A DNA stretch of 64,000 bases from Deefgea piscis (GTDB lineage Bacteria > Pseudomonadota > Gammaproteobacteria > Burkholderiales > Chitinibacteraceae), in contig NZ_CP054143.1 in NCBI RefSeq assembly GCF_013284055.1, positions 806,001-870,000 of the forward strand, read 5' to 3'. The notes beneath the pieces are model-generated. The model saw nothing but the letters and a program-made list of their open reading frames with translations. It searched no databases and had not been told where the DNA came from. Both the position numbers and the translations under genes were made by a program. Below, one piece after another: positions 42,020 through 53,654 of this stretch (positions are counted from its first letter, which is position 1; each line of letters opens with the position of its first letter).

Positions 42020-45000
42020 TTAGTCTTTTAGCAATGCGTCGAGCTTGGCCACTTTTGGTTTCACCAACCAGAAGTAATCGACTGCTTCATCAAAGTTCGC
42101 CAGCAGTTCAGCGCCCTTGCTCGACCCAGTCAATGCCACGTGGGCAGTGATTTTGTCTTTCAAGAAAGCACGAATAGCGCCGTAGGCTTCACCGTTGATC
42201 AAGTTGGTATCGATTAGTTCGTTGTTGTAGCGATAAGCAAATTTTTGCTTCGGATCGTAAACCAGTGCAAAACCACCGGTCATACCCGCACCAAAGTTGT
42301 AACCGGTTTCACCGAGCACCACTACGCAGCCGCCAGTCATGTATTCACAACCGTGATCGCCAACACCTTCAATCACCGCTGTCGCGCCTGAGTTACGCAC
42401 CGCGAAACGCTCACCGGCCATACCCGCAGCAAACAATTCACCGCCGGTTGCGCCATACAGACACGTGTTACCGGCAATGACTGCGTCGCTGGAAGCAAAT
42501 TCGCTACCCACGGGTGGATAGATAATCACTTGGCCGCCGTTCATGCCTTTACCGACGTAATCGTTGGCGTCGCCAGCGAGTTCCAATGTCAAACCTTTGG
42601 CATTCCACACCCCAAATGATTGACCGGCTGAACCGTGCAATTTCAAGTGCAAAGTGCCTTCTGGCAAACCATCTGCGCCGTGTGCTTTGGCGATTTCACC
42701 TGACAAACGCGCACCGATTGAACGATGAATATTGCGGACATCGTATTCAAAGCGTTGTGGCGTTTTGGCTTTAATGCCTGCCAGCGCGTCTTTAACCATT
42801 TCTTCAGCCAACTCACCCTTGTCAAAACTTGGGTTGCGCTCATCCACGCAGAAGCGTGATTCTGAATCTGGCGTGCTGCCTTGGCTGAGCAATGCACCCA
42901 GCGCGAGTTTTTGTTGTCTTTCAGTTGCGCCGTCGATTAAGCCGAGCATTTCAGTGCGGCCAATCATTTCTTCAAATGTGCGTACACCCAGCGCCGCCAT
43001 CAATTCACGAGTTTCTTGCGCGATGAAAGTGAAGTAATTCACCACCATTTCTGGCAAGCCGATAAAGAACTTGCTACGCAATTTGATTTCTTGTGTTGCC
43101 ACACCCGTTGCGCAATTGTTCAAGTGGCAAATACGCAAGTATTTGCAACCCAAAGCCACCATCGGGCCAGTACCAAAGCCGAAACTTTCCGCGCCCATGA
43201 TCGCGGCTTTCACCACGTCTAGACCGGTTTTCAAACCACCATCCGCTTGCACGCGAACCCGGCCACGCAGACCATTGGCACGCAATACTTGTTGCGCTTC
43301 GGTCAGGCCAAGCTCAAACGGTGAGCCGGCGTATTTAACTGAAGCCAGCGGCGAAGCAGCGGTTCCGCCGTCATACCCCGAAATCGTAATCAAATCGGCG
43401 TAGGCTTTGGCCACACCGGCAGCAATGGTGCCGACGCCTGGTTCTGCCACCAACTTCACTGAAACCAAGGCTTCTGGGTTGACCTGCTTCAAGTCAAAAA
43501 TCAACTGCGCCAAGTCTTCAATCGAATAAATATCGTGATGCGGTGGCGGTGAAATCAAGCTAATGCCCGGCTTGCTGTGACGCAATTTAGCAATCAGCGG
43601 CGAGACTTTATCGCCCGGCAATTGGCCGCCTTCACCCGGCTTAGCGCCTTGTGCCACTTTAATTTGCAGTACTTCAGCATTCACCAAGTAGTGCGGCGTA
43701 ACGCCGAAACGACCTGAGGCGACTTGCTTGATTTTCGACATTTTTGACGTGCCGTAGCGCGCTTCGTCTTCACCACCCTCACCCGAGTTCGAGCGAGCGC
43801 CAAGGCGATGCATACCTTCTGCCAACGCTTCGTGCGCTTCTGGGCTTAAGGCACCCAGCGACATACCGGCGGAGTCAAAACGCTTCACAATCGATGAAAT
43901 TGGCTCAACTTCGTCGATCGAGATCGATTTGGCGGGGTCAATTTGCAATGCCATCAAATCGCGCAACATGGCCACTGGGCGAGTATTCACCAGTGCCGCG
44001 TATTTGCTGTATTCCTTATAATCACCGCCTTGCACCGCTTTTTGCAGCTGCATCACCACATCTGGGTTGTAAGCGTGATATTCCTCACCAAACACATATT
44101 TCAGCAAACCACCTTGTGCCAATGGGCGCATTGGGTTGAAGGCTAATTTATTCAGTTTGATTTGATCGGCTTCAAAATCAGCGAAGTTAGCCCCAGAAAT
44201 ACGCGATACCGTGCCAGTTAGGCACAAATCGATCACTTCTTCACCAATCCCGACACCTTCAAACAATTGCGAACCGCGATACGAAGCCACGGTCGAGATA
44301 CCCATTTTCGACAAGATTTTCATCAAGCCTTTATTGATACCCTTACGGAAATTGTTCGCTGCTTTTTCTAGCGTGCCTTCCACTTGGCCCATATCGACCA
44401 ATTCTTTGATCGTTTGGTAAGCAAGGTAAGGCACGACTGCGGTGGCGCCGTAGCCAATCAAACAGGCGAAATGATGTGGGTCGCGGGTAGTGGCGGTTTC
44501 AACGATGATATTGGTTTTGCAACGCAAACCGGCGTTGATCAAGCCATGATGTACCGCACCGACGGCGAATAATGCCGGAATCGGCATACGGCCTTTGGCG
44601 ATGTTTTTATCCGACAACACGATAATCACCGTGCCAGCGTTTACGCTAGCGATGACATCGGCTTGCAGCTTTTCAATTGCCGCTTGCAAGCTTACGCCTT
44701 CAAACGTCAATGCAAAATGTGCAGTTTTGAAGTCTGGATCAGTTTGGCTGGTCAAGACGGCGAATTTATCCGTCGACAACACTGGCGAAGTCACTTCCAT
44801 ACGTTTGGCGTGGTCTGGGCCATCTTCAAACAGATTGCGCTCAGGGCCAAAGCAAGTGTTCAGCGACATGACAATCGCTTCACGGATCGGGTCGATCGGT
44901 GGGTTGGTTACTTGCGCGAATTGTTGGCGCAAGAAGTCATACGGTGAACGCACTTTTTCTGACAACACCGCCATCGGCGTGTCGTCACCCATCGAACCAA

Positions 45001-46459
45001 TCGCTTCTTGACCGTCATTGGCCAAGATGCGCAAGATTTGATCGCGCTCTTCAAACGTCAACTGGAATTGTTTTTGGTACGTCAGCAAGGCGGCTTTGTC
45101 CATCTCTTCGAGTGGACTATTGTCAGCAGCCATTTCCAAATGCTGGGCGTGTTCTTTGAGCCAAGCGCGGTATGGTTGTGCCGTTTTGAGTTTGTTATCA
45201 ATTACATCAGATTCGATAAACTCGCCCGATTTGAAATCAACGGCAACGATTTGGCCTGGTTTCACACGGCCTTTTTTCACTACTTCTTCTGGCTTGTAGC
45301 CCCATACGCCGATTTCCGAGGCGATGGTGATATGGCGATCTTTGGTAATCACATAACGCGCTGGACGCAAACCGTTACGGTCAAGCGCACAACCGGCGTA
45401 GTCGCCAGCGGCCCAAACGATACCAGCTGGGCCATCCCATGGCTCCATGTGCAGCGAGTTGTATTCGTAGAAAGCGCGTAAATCGCGGTCATTGGTATCG
45501 ACGTTTTGCCAAGCTGGTGGCACCATCAAACGGAAAGCGCGGAACACATCCACACCGCCGAGCACCAAGCTTTCCAACATATTGTCCATACTCATCGAGT
45601 CTGAACCGTTGGTTTGCACGATAGGACGAATCGCTTCCATATCCAGCGCATTGCTGTCCATGATCGCTTCACGTGCACGTGCCCACGCGCGGTTACCCGT
45701 CAGCGTGTTGATTTCACCATTGTGTGCGAGGAAACGGAAAGGCTGCGCCAATTTCCATTGTGGCCACGTATTGGTCGAGAAACGTTGGTGATACACCGCC
45801 ATACTCGAAGCAAAACGCTCGTCTTTTAAATCGAGATAAAAGACCGGCAGATTTTCTGGTGTCACCAAGCCCTTATATGACATCACATAAGGGTTGAGTG
45901 TTGGGATGTAGAAAGCGGCATCAGCCGTATTGGCTTTTTCTGCCAAGCGACGCGCTTGATACAAACGTCGAGCAAAATCAAGCTCCGACAGGGTCACTGG
46001 CGAATTAACAAAGATTTGCTGAATGGTCGGCAAAGAGCGCATTGCCGCTGCGCCAAGCGCATCGAGGTTGACTGGTACGTCGCGAACACCCGCTACTTGC
46101 AAGCCTTGGCTTTCAAGCGCTGACACGAGATTGCTGATCGACTTGGCCGACTCAGTTTTATCGAGCGCAGAAAAAACCAAGCCCGCAGTAAACTGCTCAG
46201 CTAAGACGTAGCCATTATCCGCAGCAACTGCGCGTAAAAAGCCCTTTGGCAAGCGAAATAGCAAACCACAACCATCGCCCGATTTACCATCAGCAGCCAC
46301 CGCTCCGCGGTGAGTCAAACAGGCCAGCGAATTGATCGCAGTCGAGACCAGCCAGTGACTCGGCTTATCATCCATTTGTGCAATCAAACCGAAGCCGCAG
46401 CTATCTTGCTCGAACTGCGGGCGGTACAACGTGCCCTTCAACCAGCTTTGTCTATCCAT
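42020..46459 (-). CDS. gltB: Glutamate synthase large subunit, inner copy (enteric-like)
   Basis: GltB makes two glutamates from glutamine and 2-oxoglutarate. From ATG 46459 the protein is 1479 residues: a short propeptide, then Cys21 (DSCGFGLIA) as the glutaminase nucleophile, the FMN synthase domain, the 3Fe-4S motif C-x5-C-x4-C in GCKYLRICHLNNC, and the C-terminal beta-helix with repeated GGxxxx. AAGGG lies 10 bases before this ATG; an upstream TTG is less likely. The promoter candidate is at 46542-46570. Confidence 0.95.
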   Translation of the reverse strand: MDRQSWLKGTLYRPQFEQDSCGFGLIAQMDDKPSHWLVSTAINSLACLTHRGAVAADGKSGDGCGLLFRLPKGFLRAVAADNGYVLAEQFTAGLVFSALDKTESAKSISNLVSALESQGLQVAGVRDVPVNLDALGAAAMRSLPTIQQIFVNSPVTLSELDFARRLYQARRLAEKANTADAAFYIPTLNPYVMSYKGLVTPENLPVFYLDLKDERFASSMAVYHQRFSTNTWPQWKLAQPFRFLAHNGEINTLTGNRAWARAREAIMDSNALDMEAIRPIVQTNGSDSMSMDNMLESLVLGGVDVFRAFRLMVPPAWQNVDTNDRDLRAFYEYNSLHMEPWDGPAGIVWAAGDYAGCALDRNGLRPARYVITKDRHITIASEIGVWGYKPEEVVKKGRVKPGQIVAVDFKSGEFIESDVIDNKLKTAQPYRAWLKEHAQHLEMAADNSPLEEMDKAALLTYQKQFQLTFEERDQILRILANDGQEAIGSMGDDTPMAVLSEKVRSPYDFLRQQFAQVTNPPIDPIREAIVMSLNTCFGPERNLFEDGPDHAKRMEVTSPVLSTDKFAVLTSQTDPDFKTAHFALTFEGVSLQAAIEKLQADVIASVNAGTVIIVLSDKNIAKGRMPIPALFAVGAVHHGLINAGLRCKTNIIVETATTRDPHHFACLIGYGATAVVPYLAYQTIKELVDMGQVEGTLEKAANNFRKGINKGLMKILSKMGISTVASYRGSQLFEGVGIGEEVIDLCLTGTVSRISGANFADFEADQIKLNKLAFNPMRPLAQGGLLKYVFGEEYHAYNPDVVMQLQKAVQGGDYKEYSKYAALVNTRPVAMLRDLMALQIDPAKSISIDEVEPISSIVKRFDSAGMSLGALSPEAHEALAEGMHRLGARSNSGEGGEDEARYGTSKMSKIKQVASGRFGVTPHYLVNAEVLQIKVAQGAKPGEGGQLPGDKVSPLIAKLRHSKPGISLISPPPHHDIYSIEDLAQLIFDLKQVNPEALVSVKLVAEPGVGTIAAGVAKAYADLITISGYDGGTAASPLASVKYAGSPFELGLTEAQQVLRANGLRGRVRVQADGGLKTGLDVVKAAIMGAESFGFGTGPMVALGCKYLRICHLNNCATGVATQEIKLRSKFFIGLPEMVVNYFTFIAQETRELMAALGVRTFEEMIGRTEMLGLIDGATERQQKLALGALLSQGSTPDSESRFCVDERNPSFDKGELAEEMVKDALAGIKAKTPQRFEYDVRNIHRSIGARLSGEIAKAHGADGLPEGTLHLKLHGSAGQSFGVWNAKGLTLELAGDANDYVGKGMNGGQVIIYPPVGSEFASSDAVIAGNTCLYGATGGELFAAGMAGERFAVRNSGATAVIEGVGDHGCEYMTGGCVVVLGETGYNFGAGMTGGFALVYDPKQKFAYRYNNELIDTNLINGEAYGAIRAFLKDKITAHVALTGSSKGAELLANFDEAVDYFWLVKPKVAKLDALLKD

Positions 46460-46507
46460 CACAGCGGCACCCTTACAAAAGCTCAAGAATCAGTCAAATA
46501 CATGCTG

Positions 46508-46524
46508 CTAGGGTTTGACCCTAG
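46508..46524 (-). promoter_or_regulatory. Leader hairpin of inner gltB
   Basis: CTAGGG and CCCTAG pair around TCAAA in the presumed 5' untranslated region, about 50 bases before the gltB start and just downstream of the candidate -10 box at 46542. Role unknown. Confidence 0.35.
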
Positions 46525-46541
46525 TCAAGCAAAGGGGCTTG

Positions 46542-46570
46542 ATTCTAGCGATAAAGGGGGCTCAAAGCAA
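46542..46570 (-). promoter_or_regulatory. Candidate promoter of inner gltBD
   Basis: On the minus strand TAGAAT (five of six matches) has TTGCTT 17 bases upstream (three of six). It lies about 80 bases before the gltB ATG and is the best sigma-70 match in the 235-base gap. Confidence 0.45.
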
Positions 46571-46664
46571 CTCAAAGCCATAAATGAACAGCAATCGGGG
46601 GAAACCCCAAGAAAGGGCTAGATTGGGAGGTGAAGATTGACGAAAATACTTAATAAATCAGTCA

Positions 46665-46703
46665 GTTTGCGCAAAACATTCGTTCAGAATTCTTCGCGCA
46701 AAC
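46665..46703. repeat. Inverted repeat GTTTGCGC/GCGCAAAC upstream of inner gltB
   Basis: Perfect 8-base arms are separated by 23 bases, between the stop of the small gene at 46722 and the gltB promoter region. The loop is too long for a normal terminator and no T-tract follows; a bipartite protein-binding site is possible. Confidence 0.4.
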
Positions 46704-46721
46704 GAACTCAATTTGCCGATT

Positions 46722-47036
46722 TTAGCGGCGTTTTGATAGCTCACTACGCTCAATCGCAATGGCGATCAAATAATGGATAATATCGCGGTCATGACCGATT
46801 TTTTCGATGCATGCGGCGCGCAAACGATCGACTAAATATTGCTCAGGTGAATCAATCACGCGAGCAAAACGATTGTATTTAAACTGCGAATTACCGACGA
46901 TTTCTTCCAAAACGTCTAAACGCTCAGGTTGATTATTGCGTAAGCGATACATTTTGCTTTTGGCTAACACTTTACGCTCATGATTCGGCCGTAAAATCAC
47001 ATGCCAATTGCTCGGCTCGTTTTGAACTTCTTCCAT
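46722..47036 (-). CDS. Hypothetical protein, 104 aa
   Basis: I do not recognise this protein. It is 104 residues, soluble, basic and mostly helical, with MEEVQNEPSNWHVILRPNHE at the start and HDRDIIHYLIAIAIERSE near the end. No cysteines besides one, no signal peptide, no obvious DNA-binding motif. It lies between the two gltBD sets, same strand. A perfect TATAAT is at 47150-47155 and a long stem-loop (47058-47102) lies in its leader; GGGA precedes the ATG. Coding is supported by the clear start region and isolation from other frames. Confidence 0.7.
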   Translation of the reverse strand: MEEVQNEPSNWHVILRPNHERKVLAKSKMYRLRNNQPERLDVLEEIVGNSQFKYNRFARVIDSPEQYLVDRLRAACIEKIGHDRDIIHYLIAIAIERSELSKRR

Positions 47037-47057
47037 TTGGTCTCATCCCTACGTGAT

Positions 47058-47102
47058 AGCCTGCGGCGTTGACGCTTTAAAGCAGCGTCAAACACTCAGG
47101 CT
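47058..47102 (-). promoter_or_regulatory. Stem-loop in leader of the 104-aa protein gene
   Basis: TTGACGCT and AGCGTCAA form a perfect 8-bp stem (47069-47091), enclosed by an outer AGCCTG/CAGGCT helix after small internal loops. It ends 21 bases before the ATG at 47036 and lies downstream of TATAAT at 47150. It is a candidate mRNA leader element. Confidence 0.45.
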
Positions 47103-47269
47103 GATAAATCTCGACGGCATCATTGCGCCATCAAGATTAGAATGCGTTGATTATACGGCCAATCAAACATTGATATTCATAATCCACGCCTAGCGGACAG
47201 TGCGAATTCATTTTCACTTTTTATCCGTGAAGCCAGCACAATAAAAAAAGCCAACAAATGCGGCATACC

Positions 47270-47446
47270 GTTCACTTAAACACACCTTTTAACGCAGAGA
47301 CGCAAAGGCGCAGAGAAAAACCAAATCCGAACTCAAACCGGTAGCAAACACCACAATTTAAACTGCGACTGGTTGATGTTTTGCGGTGTTTTGCTCCGCG
47401 TCTCTGCGCCTCTGCGTCGGCGTCTCAATGTTTAGCTTAAGTGAAC
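47270..47446. mobile_element. MITE-like inverted repeat element
   Basis: About 177 bases end in perfect 10-base terminal inverted repeats GTTCACTTAA/TTAAGTGAAC. Inside, the left arm has CGCAGAGACGCAAAGGCGCA, and the right arm has the inverted form of a similar CGCAGAGGCGCAGAG tract. No coding capacity and no clear target duplication. It fills the middle of the 490-base gap between gltD and the 104-aa gene; the rest of that gap shows only the promoter/leader elements listed. Confidence 0.55.
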
Positions 47447-47526
47447 AGCACTACAACAAATGTTGGCTCTTTATCTATGTATCTACCGGTAGCACTTAAT
47501 TAAAAAGGGCTGCCGGCCAATACCCA

Positions 47527-48990
47527 TCAACGTGGCAGTACGGTTTTGCCCATCAAGAATTGATCGACCTCACGTGCGGCTTGGCGGCCTTCGCGGATGG
47601 CCCACACAATTAACGATTGACCACGGCGCATATCACCCGCGGCAAATACTTTGGCAACATTGGTTTGATAGCAAGCTTGGCCCTCAGTGGTGGCTTTGGC
47701 ATTGCCACGCGCATCTTTTTCGACGCCAAAGGCGTCAAGAATGCTAGCAACAGGATGGGTAAAGCCCATCGCCAAGAACACCAAATCGGCTGGCAGTTCA
47801 AATTCACTGCCAGCAATCGGCGTCGGTTTGCCGTCTTGCCATGCTAAACGCACCAACTGCACCGCTTTGAGTACGCCATTTTCACCAACAAACGCTTGCG
47901 TTTGCACGGCAAAATCACGATCAGCACCTTCTTCATGACTACTCGAAGTGCGCATTTTGACCGGCCAATATGGCCAAACCAGCGGTTTGTTTTCTTGCTC
48001 TGGCGGTTGTGGCATTAATTCCAGCTGCGTCACGCTCGCTGCGCCATGCCGGTTACTGGTCCCCACGCAGTCAGAACCGGTATCGCCACCACCAATCACC
48101 ACCACATGTTTACCCGCCGCATGGATTGGATTGGCAGCACCGCCGGCCACTTGTTTGTTTTGCGCGATCAGCAATTCCAAAGCGTAATGCACACCTTTTA
48201 GCTCGCGCCCCGCTACGGGTAAATCACGCGGCACTTCTGCGCCACCGGCCAAAATCACTGCGTCAAACTCAGCATCGAGCTCTGCAGGAGTAATCACGGT
48301 TTGCGCATCGCAAACGATACCAGCAGGTATGTCTTTAGAACCAACAATGGTATTGGTCTTAAATAAAATACCCTCAGCTTTTAATTGCGCCAAACGACGA
48401 TCAATCACCGATTGCTCTAATTTAAAATCAGGAATGCCGTAGCGCAGTAAACCACCCACTGCGGCGTTTTTCTCAAACACCGTAACGGCGTGACCAGCCC
48501 GCGCCAGCTGCTGCGCGGCAGCCAAACCCGCTGGGCCAGAACCAACAACAGCGACTTTTTTACCGGTTTTAACGCTAGCAATTTGCGGTAGCACCCAGCC
48601 GTTTTCCCAGCCTTTATCAATAATCGAGCGCTCGATGGATTTAATACCGACCGGATCATCATTAATGCCTAGCGTACAGGCGGCTTCGCACGGCGCAGGG
48701 CACACACGGCCAGTAAACTCCGGAAAGTTATTGGTTGAATGCAGTACATCCAACGCGGTTTTCCAGTCTTGGTGGTAGACCAAATCATTAAAATCAGGGA
48801 TCACATTGTTAACTGGGCAGCCGTTATTGCAAAACGGAATGCCGCAGTCCATGCAGCGTGCGCCTTGCAATTTGGCTTTGTCATCGCTTAATGCCGGAAC
48901 AAATTCACGATAATGCGTTAGGCGCTGGGCCACCGGCTCGTAACTGTCTTTGACGCGTTCAATTTCTAAAAATCCAGTTGGCTTGCCCAT
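47527..48990 (-). CDS. gltD: Glutamate synthase small subunit, outer copy
   Basis: This is a second GltD, 487 residues. The N-terminus [20 protein letters not shown] differs from the inner copy. Fe-S motifs are [17 protein letters not shown] and [16 protein letters not shown]; nucleotide-binding folds are [15 protein letters not shown] and [16 protein letters not shown]. Its ATG overlaps the stop of gltB by one base (TAATG). The [17 protein letters not shown] segment is typical of this subtype. It is the electron-input subunit for the GltB at 48990-53654. Confidence 0.94.
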   Translation of the reverse strand: MGKPTGFLEIERVKDSYEPVAQRLTHYREFVPALSDDKAKLQGARCMDCGIPFCNNGCPVNNVIPDFNDLVYHQDWKTALDVLHSTNNFPEFTGRVCPAPCEAACTLGINDDPVGIKSIERSIIDKGWENGWVLPQIASVKTGKKVAVVGSGPAGLAAAQQLARAGHAVTVFEKNAAVGGLLRYGIPDFKLEQSVIDRRLAQLKAEGILFKTNTIVGSKDIPAGIVCDAQTVITPAELDAEFDAVILAGGAEVPRDLPVAGRELKGVHYALELLIAQNKQVAGGAANPIHAAGKHVVVIGGGDTGSDCVGTSNRHGAASVTQLELMPQPPEQENKPLVWPYWPVKMRTSSSHEEGADRDFAVQTQAFVGENGVLKAVQLVRLAWQDGKPTPIAGSEFELPADLVFLAMGFTHPVASILDAFGVEKDARGNAKATTEGQACYQTNVAKVFAAGDMRRGQSLIVWAIREGRQAAREVDQFLMGKTVLPR

Positions 48991-51900
48991 TATGCAATCT
49001 CCTTCACTGCGGCTGCGGCACTGACATTCGCTGCGGCCATTTCTTTCAATGCCCGGCGATATTCATTCGGGAACACCTTCACAAAAGCGGCACGGCTTAC
49101 TGGCCAATCTTGCAGCAACTGGCTGGCACGCACACTGCCGCTTAACTCTGCATGGCGAGCAATCAAAGCTTTGAGCTGGGTTTCATCAGCGATGTCATTG
49201 TGGAACGGCGCGGCTTGTTCAGCAGCGGGTAACACGCGCTCTAGCGCAACTTGCGCCATATTGCAGCGCGCAGCAAACACGCCTTCAGGATCGTAGACAT
49301 ACGCCACGCCACCCGACATCCCGGCGGCAAAATTGCGCCCCGTTTGCCCCAGAACTACCACCGTACCACCGGTCATGTATTCACAACCATGGTCGCCCAA
49401 GCCTTCAACCACCGCGGTGGCGCCCGAGTTACGCACCGCGAAACGCTCGCCGCCAACACCAGCAAAGAACGCCTCACCGGCAATCGCGCCAAACAGCACG
49501 GTATTGCCAACGATGATGTTTTCCCAAGTTTTGCCGCTAAATGCCGCATTCGGACGAATCACAATTCGCCCACCCGACAAGCCTTTACCCACGTAGTCAT
49601 TACCTTCACCGGTTAAGGTGATGGTGATACCGCGCGCCAAGAAGGCGGCAAAACTTTGCCCTGCCGTGCCGTGTAGCGCCACTTGCAGTGTGTCTTCCGG
49701 CAGGCCGGCATGGCCGTAACGACGTGCCACTTCACCCGAGAGCATCGCCCCCACAGTACGGTTGATGTTTTTCACCGCAAGACTGATTTTGGTCACTTCA
49801 CCGCGTTCCAACGCCGGCGCAGCTTGCGCCAACAATTGATTGTCGAGCGCTTTATTCAAGCCATGATCTTGCTGTTCGGCATGCAGGCGTGACACTTCTG
49901 GTGCGGCTTTGGGTTGGTAGAAAATCTTGCTAAAGTCCAGACCCTTGGTCTTCCAATGGTCTACCCCTGCCTGTTTATCCAGTAAATCAGAACGGCCAAT
50001 CAATTCATCAATGGTGCGAACGCCCATTTCGGCCATGATTTGCCGCGCTTCTTCGGCAACGAAGAAGAAGTAATTCACCACATGCTCAGGCTGACCCGAG
50101 AAACGCTGACGCAGCACTGGATCTTGCGTCGCAACGCCGACTGGGCAAGTGTTCAGATGGCATTTGCGCATCATAATGCAGCCTTCCACCACCAGCGGCG
50201 CGGTGGCAAAACCAAATTCATCCGCACCGAGCAAGGCGCCAATCACCACGTCACGACCGGTTTTCATTTGGCCGTCAACTTGCACCCGAACTCGACCGCG
50301 CAGCTTGTTCAGCACCAGCGTTTGCTGGGTTTCAGCCAATCCTAATTCCCACGGACCGCCCGCGTGTTTAATCGACGATTGTGGCGAAGCACCAGTGCCG
50401 CCGTCATGGCCGGCAATCACCAAGTGATCGGCCTTGGCTTTAGTCACCCCTGCCGCCACGGTACCCACGCCGACTTCAGCCACCAATTTCACCGAAATCG
50501 ACGCCACTGGATTGACGTTTTTCAAGTCGTGAATCAGCTGCGCCAAATCTTCAATCGAATAAATATCGTGATGTGGCGGCGGAGAAATCAAGCCGACGCC
50601 CGGCACCGAATGGCGCAATTTACCGATGTATTCGGAAACCTTGTGCCCCGGCAATTGACCACCTTCACCGGGCTTGGCGCCTTGCGCCATTTTGATCTGG
50701 ATTTGATCGGCGTTAACCAAGTATTCCGTCGTCACCCCAAAGCGGCCCGATGCGACTTGTTTAATCGCCGAGCGCAGGCTATCGCCTTCTTTAAACGTGT
50801 AATCACGCTCGATGCGGTTTTTACCGATCACATCCGACAACGTTTGGCCGGCTTTCAGCACGCCAAAACGCGCCGCGTCTTCACCGCCTTCACCGGTATT
50901 GGATTTACCGCCAATGCGGTTCATCGCAATCGCCAAGGTTGAATGCGCTTCGGTCGAAATCGAGCCGAGCGACATCGCCCCCGTGGCAAAGCGTTTCACA
51001 ATCTCGGCCGCCGATTCAACTTCAGCCAACGGCACAGGTGCGCCCGCCGGTTTAATTTCAAACAGGCCACGCAAAGTCAGGTGACGTTTGCTTTGATCGT
51101 TAATCAGCGCGGCGTATTCTTTGTACGTTGAATACGAATTGCTGCGCGTTGCGTGTTGCAATTTGGCAATCGAATCTGGCGTCCACAAATGGTCTTCACC
51201 ACGAATCCGGAAGGCATATTCGCCACCGGCATCCAGCTGATTGGCCAATACTGGGTCGCTACCAAATGCCGAGGTATGTAGCCGCACCGCTTCTTCAGCA
51301 ATGTCAAACAGACCAATACCCTCAACATTACTGGCCGTGCCGGTGAAGTATTTTTTCACCACTGATTTTTGCAAGCCAATCGCTTCAAAAATCTGCGCGC
51401 CGGTGTACGACATATACGTTGAGATGCCCATTTTTGACATCACTTTCATCAAGCCTTTACCCACGGCTTTGATGAAGTTTTTCTGGTATTTCGCCGCCAG
51501 CTCCGCGTCGCCGCCATTGGCATACGCCAAATCCGCCAGCGTAGCCAAGGTCAAATACGGATACACCGCTTCTGCGCCGTAGCCGCCAAGCAAGGCGATA
51601 TGGTGCGTTTCTCGCGCTGAGCCGGTTTCAACCACTAAACCAGTGCTGGTACGTAGGCCGCGTTTTACCAAGTGCTGATGAATCGCCGAGGTGGCCAGCA
51701 AGGCAGGAATCGCCACATGCTTGGCATCCATCGCCCGATCAGAAACGATCAAAATATTGGCGCCAGATTTGACGGCGTCTTCCGCTTCGGCCACCAAAGA
51801 CGCTAAGCGCGCTTCAACGCCCTCTTTACCCCAAGCAACGGGGTAGCAGATATCCAGTTGATGCGAATAAAACTTACCGCCAGTGTACTGGCCGATATTG

Positions 51901-53654
51901 CGGATTTTTTCAAACTGCGCGCTAGATAAGACCGGTTGCGCCACTTCGAGGCGAATCGGTGGGTTAATGTCGGTGGTGCCAAGTAAGTTCGGTTTCGGGC
52001 CAATAAACGACACCAAAGACATTACCATTTCTTCACGAATCGGGTCGATCGGCGGATTGGTCACCTGAGCAAATAATTGCTTGAAGTAATGGTACAGCGG
52101 CTTGTTTTTCCGCGACAACACCGTCAGCGCAGCGTCATTACCCATAGAGCCAGTCGGCTCTTCACCGGCTTTGGCCATTGGCTCCAGAATAAACTTGAGG
52201 TCTTCTTGCGTGTAACCAAAGGCTTGCTGTTGATCGAGCAGCGAGTGAGCATCGGGCGGCGGGAAACTCACCTCGCCATCGTCGCCTTCGATGTCATCGA
52301 GCTTAATGCGGATTTTTTCAATCCATTCGCGATACGGCTTGGCGTTAGCAAGGCTGTCTTTAAGCTCTTTATCGTCAATGATTCGGCCTTGCTCCAAGTC
52401 GATCAAGAACATTTTGCCCGGTTGCAAACGCCATTTTTTATTAATGCGCTCTTCACTGATCGGCAATACGCCCGATTCAGACGCCATCACCACCAAATCA
52501 TCGTTGGTGACTAAATAGCGCGCTGGACGTAAACCATTACGATCCAGCGTCGCGCCGATTTGGCGGCCGTCGGTAAACGCCACAGCGGCTGGGCCATCCC
52601 AAGGCTCCATCATGGCGGCGTGATATTCGTAGAAAGCGCGGCGATTTTCATCCATTTCACCGTTACGTTCCCACGCTTCAGGAATCATCATCATCATCGC
52701 TTGCGCTAGCGAATAACCGCCCATCACCAATAATTCCAGCGCATTATCAAATGACGCCGAATCCGATTGTCCCGGATAAATCAGTGGCCAGATTTTGTCG
52801 ATATCTTTGCCCAGCACCGGCGAGCTAATGGCTTTTTCACGCGCACGAATCCAGTTCACATTGCCACGCAAAGTGTTGATTTCGCCGTTATGCGCGATAT
52901 AGCGGAATGGATGGGCTAAATCCCAAGTTGGGAAGGTATTGGTCGAGAAGCGTTGATGCACTAAGGCCAGCGCCGAGATACAGGCAGGATCTTGCAAATC
53001 TAGGTAATACTCGCCCACTTGGTCGGCCAGTAATAAACCTTTGTAATTGATAGTACGAGCGGAACACGACGGAATGTAATACTCGCCACCGTATTTAAGC
53101 TTTAAGGCGCGAATGGCATGGCTGGCGCGTTTGCGAATGATGTACAACTTGCGCTCTAGCGCATCAGTGACCAACACATCATTGCCACGACCAATAAAGA
53201 GCTGGCGAATCACTGGCTCAGTGGCTTTAATCAGCGGCGACATCGGCATATCGTGGTTAACGGGGACATCACGCCAACCCAGTACAACTTGTTTTTCGGC
53301 GCGAACTGCGCGCTCAATTTCTTCTTCACAGGCGGCGCGGGCTGCGGCTTCTTGGGGCAAGAAGCACATTGCGACACCGTAATCGCCCATCGGCGGTAAA
53401 ACAATACCCTGGGTGAGTGTCACCTTGCGAAATAGCGCATCAGGGATCTGGATCAATATACCTGCACCATCCCCCGCTAAAGCATCCGCGCCAACTGCGC
53501 CACGGTGGTCAATATTTTTTAGAATGAGCAAACCTTGCTCAATAATATGATGGCTTTTTTGGCCTTTGATGTGAGCAACAAAACCCACACCACAAGCGTC
53601 ATGTTCATTGGCGGGGTCGTACATCCCCTGCTCGTTAGGAAATGCCATGTCCAT
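48990..53654 (-). CDS. gltB: Glutamate synthase large subunit, outer copy
   Basis: From ATG 53654 (AGGAA 7 bases ahead) this GltB is 1554 residues, starting [20 protein letters not shown] with Cys21 or 22 (DACGVGF) as the glutaminase nucleophile after propeptide removal. The synthase domain and 3Fe-4S motif [13 protein letters not shown] (C-x5-C-x4-C) are intact. Compared with the inner copy it has an extra segment after [12 protein letters not shown] ([16 protein letters not shown]). It is translationally coupled to its own gltD. Met at 53648 is an alternative start. Confidence 0.95.
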   Translation of the reverse strand: MDMAFPNEQGMYDPANEHDACGVGFVAHIKGQKSHHIIEQGLLILKNIDHRGAVGADALAGDGAGILIQIPDALFRKVTLTQGIVLPPMGDYGVAMCFLPQEAAARAACEEEIERAVRAEKQVVLGWRDVPVNHDMPMSPLIKATEPVIRQLFIGRGNDVLVTDALERKLYIIRKRASHAIRALKLKYGGEYYIPSCSARTINYKGLLLADQVGEYYLDLQDPACISALALVHQRFSTNTFPTWDLAHPFRYIAHNGEINTLRGNVNWIRAREKAISSPVLGKDIDKIWPLIYPGQSDSASFDNALELLVMGGYSLAQAMMMMIPEAWERNGEMDENRRAFYEYHAAMMEPWDGPAAVAFTDGRQIGATLDRNGLRPARYLVTNDDLVVMASESGVLPISEERINKKWRLQPGKMFLIDLEQGRIIDDKELKDSLANAKPYREWIEKIRIKLDDIEGDDGEVSFPPPDAHSLLDQQQAFGYTQEDLKFILEPMAKAGEEPTGSMGNDAALTVLSRKNKPLYHYFKQLFAQVTNPPIDPIREEMVMSLVSFIGPKPNLLGTTDINPPIRLEVAQPVLSSAQFEKIRNIGQYTGGKFYSHQLDICYPVAWGKEGVEARLASLVAEAEDAVKSGANILIVSDRAMDAKHVAIPALLATSAIHQHLVKRGLRTSTGLVVETGSARETHHIALLGGYGAEAVYPYLTLATLADLAYANGGDAELAAKYQKNFIKAVGKGLMKVMSKMGISTYMSYTGAQIFEAIGLQKSVVKKYFTGTASNVEGIGLFDIAEEAVRLHTSAFGSDPVLANQLDAGGEYAFRIRGEDHLWTPDSIAKLQHATRSNSYSTYKEYAALINDQSKRHLTLRGLFEIKPAGAPVPLAEVESAAEIVKRFATGAMSLGSISTEAHSTLAIAMNRIGGKSNTGEGGEDAARFGVLKAGQTLSDVIGKNRIERDYTFKEGDSLRSAIKQVASGRFGVTTEYLVNADQIQIKMAQGAKPGEGGQLPGHKVSEYIGKLRHSVPGVGLISPPPHHDIYSIEDLAQLIHDLKNVNPVASISVKLVAEVGVGTVAAGVTKAKADHLVIAGHDGGTGASPQSSIKHAGGPWELGLAETQQTLVLNKLRGRVRVQVDGQMKTGRDVVIGALLGADEFGFATAPLVVEGCIMMRKCHLNTCPVGVATQDPVLRQRFSGQPEHVVNYFFFVAEEARQIMAEMGVRTIDELIGRSDLLDKQAGVDHWKTKGLDFSKIFYQPKAAPEVSRLHAEQQDHGLNKALDNQLLAQAAPALERGEVTKISLAVKNINRTVGAMLSGEVARRYGHAGLPEDTLQVALHGTAGQSFAAFLARGITITLTGEGNDYVGKGLSGGRIVIRPNAAFSGKTWENIIVGNTVLFGAIAGEAFFAGVGGERFAVRNSGATAVVEGLGDHGCEYMTGGTVVVLGQTGRNFAAGMSGGVAYVYDPEGVFAARCNMAQVALERVLPAAEQAAPFHNDIADETQLKALIARHAELSGSVRASQLLQDWPVSRAAFVKVFPNEYRRALKEMAAANVSAAAAVKEIA

